From Clostridia bacterium (GTDB lineage: Bacteria > Bacillota_A > Clostridia > Christensenellales > Borkfalkiaceae): a stretch of DNA of 17,322 nucleotides. The notes under the pieces were generated by a model. The model had not been told where the DNA came from, ran no database searches, and worked only from the letters and a program-made list of their open reading frames with translations. Location: assembly GCA_003979335.1 (NCBI GenBank), contig RYWC01000006.1, positions 1-17,322 of the forward strand, written 5' to 3'. Shown here piece after piece: positions 8,534-15,394 of the stretch; position 1 is the stretch's first letter, and the number at the start of each line of letters is the position of its first letter. The position numbers were made by a program, and so were the translations under genes.

Positions 8534-9185
8534 AAGTTGCTCCGAAAAAAGTTACGCAGACTTTAATAAAAAGCTGTTGAAAAATGATAAAATCAACGTT
8601 TTAGGCGTACGAATACCGACTTTGAGAAAAATCGCAAAAAAATATAAGACTAATGTCGAAAGTATATTGGGTGTTCCTGACGATTATTACGAAGTAACTT
8701 TTGTCAAGCTTACTGCTGTATCATTATTGCCTTATGAGGAATTTATCAAATATTCGGACACTTGTGTGAACCTTATTGATAATTGGGCGACATGCGATTG
8801 TTTTGCACCGAAGTGCATAGACAAGCATAAAGACGAATTTTTGCCGTATATTGAAAAATATCTTGAAACGGATAAAGAGTTTTATCAACGGTTTGCCCTT
8901 ACGACGCTTTTACATTTTTACGTCAAAGAGGACTACTTGCAGCTTGTTGTTCAATCCGTAAAAAAAGCTGACACGCAGAATTACTATTATGTACATATGG
9001 CGGCGGCATGGCTTATTGCGGAACTGCTTGTAAAACACTACGATTATGCGGTAAAACTTCTTGAAAACAATATAAATTGCGAATTTACCGATAAAAAAAC
9101 ACATAACAAAGCAATTCAAAAGGCGACTGAAAGTCTGAGACTTACAGTCGAACAAAAAACATATTTAAAAGGCTTGAAGAAATAA
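8487..9185 (+). CDS. AlkD-like DNA alkylation repair protein (HEAT-repeat glycosylase)
   Basis: About 232 residues of stacked alpha-helical HEAT-like repeats, as in the AlkC/AlkD family that removes N3- and N7-alkylated bases from DNA. The visible hallmark is DNWATCDCF: Trp100 and Asp104 are spaced as are catalytic Trp109 and Asp113 of Bacillus cereus AlkD. VLGVRIPTLRKIAKKY and MAAAWLIAELL also fit the family. The frame is open back to ATG 8436, but homologs begin near a short helix before SYADFNKKL, so ATG 8487 is preferred; TTG 8499 or GTG 8502, just after GAGG at 8489-8492, are alternatives. With ATG 8487 it overlaps the deoxyinosine glycosylase gene by 47 bases, implying coupled synthesis of two base-excision enzymes. 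Family is well supported; start and exact lesion range are less sure. Confidence 0.88.
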   Translation: MRYGLVLYQELLGELESCSEKSYADFNKKLLKNDKINVLGVRIPTLRKIAKKYKTNVESILGVPDDYYEVTFVKLTAVSLLPYEEFIKYSDTCVNLIDNWATCDCFAPKCIDKHKDEFLPYIEKYLETDKEFYQRFALTTLLHFYVKEDYLQLVVQSVKKADTQNYYYVHMAAAWLIAELLVKHYDYAVKLLENNINCEFTDKKTHNKAIQKATESLRLTVEQKTYLKGLKK

Positions 9186-9186
9186 A

Positions 9187-11352
9187 ATGGAAATTTCACA
9201 ACAGTTAACCGAAGAATTTAATTTGCGCCCCGACCATGTAAGAAACATTTTACAGCTTTTGGACGAGGGAAACACAATTCCTTTTATCGCGCGCTACCGT
9301 AAAGAAATGACGGGCGCGATTGACGACCAGGTTCTGCGTGCGTTCAACGACAGATACGAGTATCTGAAAAACCTTGAAAAGCGCAAGCAGGAAGTTGCAA
9401 ATTCTATAACCGAACAGGGCAAAATGACGGAAGAAATACAGTCCGCAATTGACGCCGCGCAGACGATGACGGAAGTTGAGGACATTTACAGACCCTTCAA
9501 ACAAAAGAAAAAGACAAGGGCGTCCGTCGCAATTGAAAAAGGTTTACAGCCACTTGCGGAATTTATTCTTGCGCAGGAAGGCGACCCTTATGCCGAGGCG
9601 GTAAAACATGTCGACGAAGAAAAAGGTGTAGCGACAGCCGAGGATGCAATTTCTGGCGCTAAAGATATAATCGCCGAAGTTATTTCGGATAACGCGGAAT
9701 TGAGAAAGAAACTGCGCGGATTGCTTGAAAACCACGGTGAAATGCAAGTTAAAATGGTTAAGGACGATGAAAAAGGGACGTATGCAATGTACGCCGATTA
9801 TTCGGAGATACTTCCCGAAATCAAAAACCATAGAATACTTGCTATTAACAGGGGCGAGAAAGAGGATTGCCTGAAAGCAAAAATTTATTTTAACCCTGAA
9901 ATTGCAAAGCGTGTTTGTATGGCAAAATATCTGAAATCAAACGGCAATGCGGATTGCGCCAAACTTATCGAAGACGCCGCAGACGACGGTTACGACAGGC
10001 TTATTCAACCCTCTGTTGAGCGTGAAGTCCGCGCTATACTTACCGACAGGGCGAGCGAACAGGCTATTAAAATGTTTGAAGTAAATCTTCGTCCGCTTCT
10101 TTTGCAGCCGCCTGTTAAAGGCAAGGTAACATTGGGGCTTGACCCTGCGTACCGTACAGGCTGTAAAGTTGCTGTCGTTGACGAGACGGGCAAAGTCCTT
10201 GATACATCCGTCATTTATCCCGTTCCCCCGAAAAATGATATCGAGGGCGCTAAAAAGATAATGAAAGACCTTATTTCTAAGCATAAGGTTGACATAATTT
10301 CCATAGGCAACGGAACTGCGAGCAAAGAGACCGAAATTTTTGTTGCCGAACTTCTTAAAGAGGTAGACGGCGTATCGTACGCGGTTGTCAGCGAAGCGGG
10401 CGCGTCCGTTTATTCGGCAAGTCCTTTGGCGGTGGAAGAATTCCCCGACTATGATTTAACCCGTCGTTCTGCAATTTCCATAGCAAGACGTTTGCAGGAC
10501 CCTTTGGCTGAACTTATTAAAATAGACCCTAAATCCATAGGAGTAGGTCAGTATCAGCACGATATGGACAAAAAGAGGCTTGACAGCGTTTTGGGCGGCG
10601 TTCTTGAAGACTGTGTAAACAGCGTGGGCGTTGATTTGAATACCGCAAGCGTTTCGCTTTTAAAATATGTTGCCGGTCTTAATTCCGGTATTGCTAAAAA
10701 TATTGTCGCTTACCGCGAAGAAAACGGCAAATTCACTGCGCGTGCTCAGCTTTTGAAAGTTTCGAAACTCGGAGCAAAAGCTTACGAACAGTGTGCCGGT
10801 TTCCTACGTATCCCTGACGGCAAAAATATAATGGATAATACTGCGGTTCACCCCGAATCGTATGAAAAAGCGGAAAAGCTTCTTTCGCTTTTCGGTTATG
10901 CCGATAAAGACGTAAGAGACGGTAAACTTGCCGAATTGCCTCAAAAAATTAAAGCATACGGCGAAGATAAGGCGGCGGAATATTGCGGACTTGACAAGGC
11001 GACTATGAACGATATAATTTCTGAATTGGTTAAACCGGGAAGAGATATAAGGGATAGCCTGCCCCAAAGACAATTGCGGAAAGATATTATGAGCATAGAC
11101 GACCTTGAAGTCGGTATGATTGTAGACGGGACGGTGCGCAACGTAATAGACTTCGGAGCGTTTGTCGATATCGGCGTACATCAGGACGGTTTGGTTCATA
11201 TTTCGGAAATTACCGACAGATTTATAAAACATCCGTCGGACGTTTTAAAGGTAGGGCAGCAGGTTAAAGCCGTAATTATAACGCTTGATAAGAAAAAACA
11301 GCGTATAGGTCTTTCTTTAAAGCAGGTATCAACTAAAAAAACCGTCGGCTAA
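9187..11352 (+). CDS. tex: Tex transcription accessory / RNA-binding protein
   Basis: This 721-residue protein is full length with the standard Tex architecture. It has an N-terminal helical/HTH region (RKEMTGAIDDQVLRAF is typical), a YqgF/RNase H-like domain beginning near 316 (TLGLDPAYRTGCKVAVVD), a helix-hairpin-helix pair (about 481-525, DLNTASVSLLKYVAGLNSGI) and a C-terminal S1 domain (about 642-712, containing VRNVIDFGAFVDIGVHQDGL). Tex binds nucleic acids, is conserved across bacteria, and has been tied to transcription, toxin gene expression and ribosome-associated functions; the YqgF domain is not known to be a nuclease here. It starts one base after the alkylation-repair gene and is the last gene of its operon. 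Confidence 0.97.
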   Translation: MEISQQLTEEFNLRPDHVRNILQLLDEGNTIPFIARYRKEMTGAIDDQVLRAFNDRYEYLKNLEKRKQEVANSITEQGKMTEEIQSAIDAAQTMTEVEDIYRPFKQKKKTRASVAIEKGLQPLAEFILAQEGDPYAEAVKHVDEEKGVATAEDAISGAKDIIAEVISDNAELRKKLRGLLENHGEMQVKMVKDDEKGTYAMYADYSEILPEIKNHRILAINRGEKEDCLKAKIYFNPEIAKRVCMAKYLKSNGNADCAKLIEDAADDGYDRLIQPSVEREVRAILTDRASEQAIKMFEVNLRPLLLQPPVKGKVTLGLDPAYRTGCKVAVVDETGKVLDTSVIYPVPPKNDIEGAKKIMKDLISKHKVDIISIGNGTASKETEIFVAELLKEVDGVSYAVVSEAGASVYSASPLAVEEFPDYDLTRRSAISIARRLQDPLAELIKIDPKSIGVGQYQHDMDKKRLDSVLGGVLEDCVNSVGVDLNTASVSLLKYVAGLNSGIAKNIVAYREENGKFTARAQLLKVSKLGAKAYEQCAGFLRIPDGKNIMDNTAVHPESYEKAEKLLSLFGYADKDVRDGKLAELPQKIKAYGEDKAAEYCGLDKATMNDIISELVKPGRDIRDSLPQRQLRKDIMSIDDLEVGMIVDGTVRNVIDFGAFVDIGVHQDGLVHISEITDRFIKHPSDVLKVGQQVKAVIITLDKKKQRIGLSLKQVSTKKTVG

Positions 11353-11378
11353 GCAACGGTATGGAAAATATTTCATAA

Positions 11379-11414
11379 CGGCGCTTGACAGGCGCCGCAG
11401 ATATATAGTAAAAT
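11379..11414 (+). promoter_or_regulatory. acpP promoter with inverted repeat around the -35 box
   Basis: A consensus TTGACA (11385-11390), an 18-base spacer and TAAAAT (11409-11414) form a strong housekeeping promoter. The -35 box lies in the loop of a perfect 6-base inverted repeat: CGGCGC (11379-11384) and GCGCCG (11392-11397). The repeat may be an operator or chance. Confidence 0.7.
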
Positions 11415-11427
11415 TTTTATAGACTTG

Positions 11428-11448
11428 AAGGAGGAAGAATTTAATATG
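11428..11448 (+). promoter_or_regulatory. RBS deciding the acpP start
   Basis: AAGGAGG at 11428-11434 precedes ATG 11446 by 11 bases. An upstream in-frame ATG at 11425 lies before this site and would add seven residues not seen in acyl carrier proteins, so 11446 is the better start. Confidence 0.75.
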
Positions 11449-11667
11449 TTTGAAGAAGTTGCAAAATTGCTTGCCGAACAGCTCAATATAGACGTATCGA
11501 AAATCAGCGAGGATAGCGAAATAGTCAAAGATTTAGGCGCTGATTCGCTTGACGTTGTAGAACTTTTAATGACGTTGGAAGACAATACGGGCAAAACCAT
11601 TCCCGAAGAAAAAGTGACCGAACTTAAAACTGTCGGCGATGTCGTGAAAACTCTCGAATCTCTTTAA
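11446..11667 (+). CDS. acpP: Acyl carrier protein
   Basis: This 73-residue acidic protein carries growing acyl chains on a 4'-phosphopantetheine arm in type II fatty acid synthesis in the cytosol. The attachment site is Ser34 in GADSLDVVELL, the ACP signature. The N-terminus MFEEVAKLLAEQLNID and the C-terminal VKTLESL match the family in length and layout. It has its own consensus promoter, RBS and terminator, so it is a single-gene transcription unit, as is common for this highly expressed protein. It is not next to fab genes here. A D-alanyl carrier protein is less likely given sequence and length. Confidence 0.95.
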   Translation: MFEEVAKLLAEQLNIDVSKISEDSEIVKDLGADSLDVVELLMTLEDNTGKTIPEEKVTELKTVGDVVKTLESL

Positions 11668-11681
11668 TTGAATACTTTTTT

Positions 11682-11722
11682 AAAACCGCCCTGCGTTTTT
11701 GTCGCAAGGGCGGTTTAATTTT
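11682..11722 (+). terminator. Intrinsic terminator of acpP
   Basis: A GC-rich hairpin is formed by AAAACCGCCCTGCG (11682-11695) and CGCAAGGGCGGTTT (11703-11716) with one bulged base and a TTTTTGT loop, followed by a T-rich tail (TTTAATTTT). It lies 14 bases after the acpP stop. Confidence 0.88.
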
Positions 11723-11939
11723 GCTTTCAATTGTTAAAAGAAACCAAAAGACAGTTGATGGGGTAGTTTTTCCGGAAACACACTTTACGCAATTTTTGCA
11801 AAATAAAAGCGCCGCCAAAAATTTACCCGTTATAGGGATTTTCTTGTGTGCAAGAAAATAACGCACTATTTTCGCTTCCAAAGTATAGTGTATTATATTT
11901 TTTCTTTCCTATATTCGGAACAATAAATTGAAATTTGTC
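11723..11939. other. Intergenic stretch without a gene, with a 9-bp hairpin
   Basis: About 217 bases between the acpP terminator and the converging minus-strand gene. The only clear structure is a perfect 9-base inverted repeat with a 4-base loop at 11838-11859 (ATTTTCTTG, TGTG, CAAGAAAAT), without a following T-run. A second weak pair, CACTAT (11864-11869) and ATAGTG (11885-11890), is followed by an AT-rich TATTATATTTTTT tail and could be a weak terminator. No convincing coding sequence is seen. Confidence 0.5.
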
Positions 11940-12509
11940 TTATTTGAATTTACTCAAACTCCGCAATGTTTTAGATTGTCTTACAATACCGAATATGCTT
12001 AATCCCAATACAACAGATGAAACCGAAATTACTGAAATTGATAAAGCTAAATTCTTATATCCAATTAATGATTCTTTATAAATAGACAGACAACACAATC
12101 CATTATCGGCAATAAGCATTTTCATTGTTGTTCCATCGGCAATCATTTGCTTAATATATTGCTCTCGTTCATTCCAATCTTCTTTGGTTTTACAGGTAAA
12201 AGTATCTGTATATTCGTCCTTATACACATGGTTTTCTTCATCGATATACTCATAAACTATATGAAAACGTCTCGCATATTTTGTACCATATTGATTCACT
12301 GCATGGCTCGTGAAATAGCTCTCAATATGTGCTTCAACTTCAAAACCATTCTCATATAAGTATTTTGTTGCGGCCCTTCCTTTTATTATTTGCGGTAAAT
12401 CATATATCATAGCAACAAACAAAATACTTGAAATGACCGCAAACACACAAGAGACAATCAAAACCACTTTTGCATACCGTTTTATACTTTTTTGTTGTGT
12501 ATTTTTCAT
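11940..12509 (-). CDS. Unknown two-helix membrane protein (DUF3592-like topology)
   Basis: This 189-residue protein is not confidently recognised. It has a basic N-terminus (KNTQQKSIKRYAK), a strong hydrophobic helix at about 13-36, a soluble segment at about 45-145 rich in beta-type sequence (RRFHIVYEYIDEENHVYKDEY), a second hydrophobic helix at about 150-173 and a basic tail (RQSKTLRSLSKFK). This predicts both ends inside and the middle domain outside the cell. The layout recalls DUF3592 proteins, but that is a resemblance only. Its DNA looks more AT-rich than the flanking core genes, which may mean later acquisition. It has its own promoter upstream and no strong Shine-Dalgarno; it converges on acpP. 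Its stop-distal side shows no good terminator. Function is unknown. Confidence 0.72.
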   Translation of the reverse strand: MKNTQQKSIKRYAKVVLIVSCVFAVISSILFVAMIYDLPQIIKGRAATKYLYENGFEVEAHIESYFTSHAVNQYGTKYARRFHIVYEYIDEENHVYKDEYTDTFTCKTKEDWNEREQYIKQMIADGTTMKMLIADNGLCCLSIYKESLIGYKNLALSISVISVSSVVLGLSIFGIVRQSKTLRSLSKFK

Positions 12510-12546
12510 ATCTAATCCACACTAAATTGCTGTTTATTGTAGTTTC

Positions 12547-12574
12547 ATTATAGCGTAACCGTAATAAAAAGCAA
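12547..12574 (-). promoter_or_regulatory. Promoter of the membrane-protein gene, overlapping the leuS terminator
   Basis: On the minus strand, TTGCTT (12574-12569), a 16-base spacer and a perfect TATAAT (12552-12547) lie about 38 bases before the ATG. The -35 box is built from the distal arm and tail of the leuS terminator hairpin. Confidence 0.65.
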
Positions 12575-12600
12575 GGGCGCTTTTATACCGCCCTTGCTTT
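12561..12600 (-). terminator. Intrinsic terminator of leuS
   Basis: Read on the minus strand, a 12-base-pair stem AAAGCAAGGGCG / CGCCCTTGCTTT (12600-12589 and 12579-12568) with a 9-base loop is followed by TTATTAC; the T-run starts inside the stem's distal end. It lies about 40 bases after the leuS stop. Confidence 0.85.
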
Positions 12601-12639
12601 AAATTCTATGAAATACAACATTAACAGGCTATATTTTTA

Positions 12640-15049
12640 TTATAAAATTATATTAATCAATCTTTTGGGGACAATTATAAATTTTTTGATTTCCCTGTCT
12701 GAAATAAGCGGAGCAATTTCTGTATTTTGCTTTACAAGTTTTTCAATTTCAGCTGAGCCCATATCAGCAGGCACGGTAATTTTTGTTTTGATTTTGCTGT
12801 TTACCTGTACTGCGTATTCCACTGAGTCGTCGCCGCATTTTGACAGGTCGTATTCAACCCATTTTTCATATGCGATTGTTTCGGTGTGGTTTAAAACCGT
12901 AGTCCATATTTCCTCGGTAATAAAAGGTACAACAGGGTTAAGAAGTTTAATCAAGCCTTCGGCGTACTCTTTCGGGAAGCCGTTGCCGTCGGAAATTTCT
13001 TTATAAACCGCATTCACGAAAATCATCATTTGGGATATTGCGGTGTTTATTTTCATTGCTTCGTAATCTTCAGTGACTTTTTTCGCCGTTTGGTGATAAA
13101 TTTTTTCAAGATTTTTATTGGGGGCGGAGGTGATTACATCAAGTTCGCAGTAGAGCCTGTAAATTCTGTCTATAAATTTTTTAACGCCCTCAATATTGGC
13201 GGTAGACCACGGCTTGCTGTCTGCAACGGGTCCCATAAACATTTCATACATCCTTAGAACGTCCGCGCCGTACGCTGATACTATATCGTCGGGATTAATT
13301 ACGTTGCCTAAGCTTTTTGACATTTTGTTGCCGTCTTCGCCCAAAATAAGTCCCTGATGGAAAAGCTTTTTAAACGGTTCTCTGCAAGGAACCAATCCAT
13401 TTTCATAAAGGAAATTATTCCAGAAACGGGAGTAAAGTAAGTGTCCCACAAGGTGTTCTTTGCCGCCCATATAGAAGTCTACGGGCATCCAATGGTTAAG
13501 AAGTTCAGCCGAAGCAAACTCCTTATCGTTATTGGGGTCGCAATACCTTAAAAAATACCAACTTGACGCCGCCGACCCGGGCATTGTTGTTGTTTCACGT
13601 CTGCCCTTTCTGCCTTTGTAAGTAACGTTTACCCAATCACTTGCATTTTCAAGCGGCGCGTTGCCGCCATGGGCTTTATAATCTTTCATTGCAGGGAGAG
13701 TGAGGGGAAGTTCACTGTCGTCAAGAACTGCTATTTCACCGTTTTCCAAATGAATTATAGGAAGAGGTTCGCCCCAATATCTCTGACGTGCGAATATCCA
13801 TTCGCGCAGTTTATAAGTAACAGCCTTTTTGCCGCAGCGCTTTTCTTCAAGCCATTTGCACGCTTTATCTATTGCTTCCTGCTTATTAAGTCCGTTTAAA
13901 AATTCCGAATTAATGTGGACGCCGTCGTCTGTATAAGCTTCTTTTAAAATATTTCCGCCCTCAAGAACCTGAATAATATCGATACCGAATTTTTTTGCGA
14001 ATTCGTAATCGCGCGTATCGTGCGCAGGCACAGCCATAATTGCACCCGTGCCGTGAGAGGCAAGAACGTAGTCTGAAATATAAACGGGTATTTGTTTATT
14101 GGTTGCAGGGTTAATTGCAAACGCGCCTGTAAACACGCCTGTTTTTTCCTTGCTCAATTCCGTTCTTTCAAGGTCCGACTTCATTGCGCAAACGCGTTTA
14201 TATTGTTCTATATCGGCCTTTTGTTCTTTGGTTGTAATTTTGTCTACAAGTTTATGCTCAGGCGCTAAAACACAGTATGTTGCGCCGAAAACAGTATCGG
14301 GACGGGTAGTAAATATTGTAAACTTTTCCTCGGTGTCGGCAACTTTAAAGTCGATTTCCGCGCCGACAGATTTGCCTATCCAATTTCTTTGCGCGGTTTT
14401 AGAAGATTCGGGCCAGTCTATTTTTTCAAGTCCTTCCAAAAGTTTTTCGGCATATTTGTTTATATCAATGACCCACTGTTTCATATTTTTACGCACTACG
14501 GGATAACCGCCGCGCTCGCTTTTGCCGTCAATTATTTCATCGTTTGCAAGTACCGTACCAAGTTCTTCGCACCAATTTACCGGTGTTTCCACATATCGCG
14601 CAAGCCCTTCGTTGTAAAGCTGTTTGAAAATCCACTGCGTCCATTTATAATACGATGGGTCGCAGGTTGAAACCGTCTGTTCCCAATCATAAGAAAGCCC
14701 GAGCATTTTTAACTGCTTAGTGAAAGTTTCTATATTTTTTTGGGTGAAGCCCTCGGGATTATTGCCTGTTTTTTATGGCAAACTGTTCGGCAGGAAGACC
14801 GAAGCTGTCAAAACCGATAGGATGGAGGACGTTAAATCCCTGCATTCTTTTCATTCTTGCAAGAATATCCGTCGCGGTATATCCTTCGGGGTGTCCGACA
14901 TGAAGTCCCGAACCCGACGGATAGGGGAACATATCCAGAACGTAGTATTTTGGTTTGGAAAAGTCGTATAAATCGGTATGGAACGTCTTGTGTTCGTCCC
15001 AATATTTTATCCATTTTTTTTCTACTCTGCCGAAATCGGTATACGCCAT
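12640..15049 (-). CDS. leuS: Leucine-tRNA ligase, interrupted by a one-base frameshift
   Basis: LeuRS charges tRNA-Leu and edits mischarged norvaline or isoleucine. Read through the frameshift, the protein is about 802 residues, normal for bacteria. The N-terminal piece (15049-14759) has [17 protein letters not shown], the HIGH-class motif HVGH (bases 14902-14891) and [15 protein letters not shown], then reads NRQ-stop. The rest (to 12640) has the CP1 editing domain ([19 protein letters not shown] and [19 protein letters not shown]), [10 protein letters not shown] (KMSKS, bases 13326-13312) and the tRNA-binding C-terminus ending PKRLINIIL. Removing one A from the A6 run (bases 14774-14769) joins the pieces as [15 protein letters not shown], as in homologs. 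The start has AAGGAAA (15063-15057) 7 bases upstream. No T-box precedes it. Gene identity is certain; whether the break is real, corrected, or an error is open. Confidence 0.93.
14769..14774 (-). other. Frameshift site in leuS (A6 homopolymer)
   Basis: The plus strand has six T (14769-14774), read as A6 in leuS. The zero frame gives ATA AAA AAC AGG CAA TAA, ending at 14759. With five A it gives ATA AAA ACA GGC AAT AAT, which encodes the conserved AIKTGNNP. The deviation from the family begins exactly at this run. Confidence 0.93.
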
Positions 15050-15083
15050 AGTTTTGTTTCCTTATTGATTTCAATTACGTTTA

Positions 15084-15112
15084 ATTATACAGTTTATGTG
15101 TAAAAATGGCAA
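15084..15112 (-). promoter_or_regulatory. leuS promoter
   Basis: On the minus strand, TTGCCA (15112-15107), a 17-base spacer and a perfect TATAAT (15089-15084). The implied transcript start near 15077 gives a leader of only about 28 bases, too short for a T-box. Confidence 0.8.
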
Positions 15113-15132
15113 ATAATTTTCCGATAAAAGCG

Positions 15133-15161
15133 TTGACAAAAATGTTTAATTGTACTAATAT
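15133..15161 (+). promoter_or_regulatory. thrS promoter
   Basis: A perfect TTGACA (15133-15138), a 17-base spacer and TAATAT (15156-15161), placing transcription start near 15168, just before the T-box leader. Its -35 box is 20 bases from that of the divergent leuS promoter. Confidence 0.85.
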
Positions 15162-15167
15162 ATAAAT

Positions 15168-15374
15168 ACTTGAATAAAGACAAGTACCGCCGATGAATTC
15201 ACAGCGAGTGCGGGGCGATGGAAGCCGCATAATTATAAGGATAACGGGAAACCACTTTAAACAAATTCAGGTAACCGGAAAGAGGTTTTTGCATTTTGCA
15301 AAGGCAATTAAGGTGGAACCGCGCATTAAATGATTTTGCGTCCTTAAACGATACTATCGTTTAAGGATTTTTTT
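15168..15374 (+). promoter_or_regulatory. T-box riboswitch, threonine-specific (ACC specifier)
   Basis: The T-box senses uncharged tRNA and lets transcription continue into thrS when threonyl-tRNA is scarce. Visible parts: the base stem I pair TAAAG / CTTTA; the loop-E AGTA (15183-15186) opposite GGGAA-ACC-A, where ACC at 15251-15253 is the likely specifier for tRNA-Thr(GGU); a CAGCGAG element before a TGCGG/CCGCA stem with the GGCGATGGAAG terminal/bulge region; a stem III hairpin TTTGCA/TGCAAA (15288-15302); and the T-box AAGGTGGAACCGCG (15310-15323). The terminator closing it is listed separately. Specifier choice agrees with the downstream gene. Confidence 0.93.
15341..15374 (+). terminator. 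T-box regulated terminator before thrS
   Basis: An 11-base-pair stem TCCTTAAACGA (15341-15351) / TCGTTTAAGGA (15357-15367) is followed by seven T (15368-15374). The antiterminator formed by the T-box sequence would use GCGTCC (15338-15343), competing with the 5' arm. Confidence 0.88.
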
Positions 15375-15378
15375 ATTC

Positions 15379-15394
15379 GGAGGAGATATATATG
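15379..15394 (+). promoter_or_regulatory. thrS RBS and start
   Basis: GGAGGAG (15379-15385) lies 6 bases before ATG 15392, a near-ideal Shine-Dalgarno directly after the regulated terminator. Confidence 0.85.

Noticed and set aside
10804..11232. A 142-codon minus-strand open frame opposite tex
   Set aside because: It is antisense to the conserved C-terminal part of Tex, has no promoter or RBS, and matches no family; open by codon bias.
11341..11360. ACCGT / ACGGT hairpin at the end of tex as a terminator
   Set aside because: Only five base pairs with a 10-base loop and no T-run follows.
11624..11881. Minus-strand 85-codon open frame after acpP
   Set aside because: It runs through the acpP terminator hairpin and into the 3' end of acpP, has no clear RBS, and resembles no family I know.
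12608..14670. Plus-strand open frames of 75-135 codons opposite leuS
   Set aside because: They are antisense to strongly conserved LeuRS sequence, show no RBS pattern, and have the skewed composition expected of shadow frames.
14759..14780. Programmed -1 ribosomal frameshift at the heptamer A AAA AAC in leuS
   Set aside because: The heptamer is a canonical -1 slippery site in the correct phase, but a -1 shift would lead into the frame CAG GCA ATA ATC, not the LeuRS frame. The LeuRS frame needs +1 (or loss of one A), so -1 shifting cannot restore the protein.
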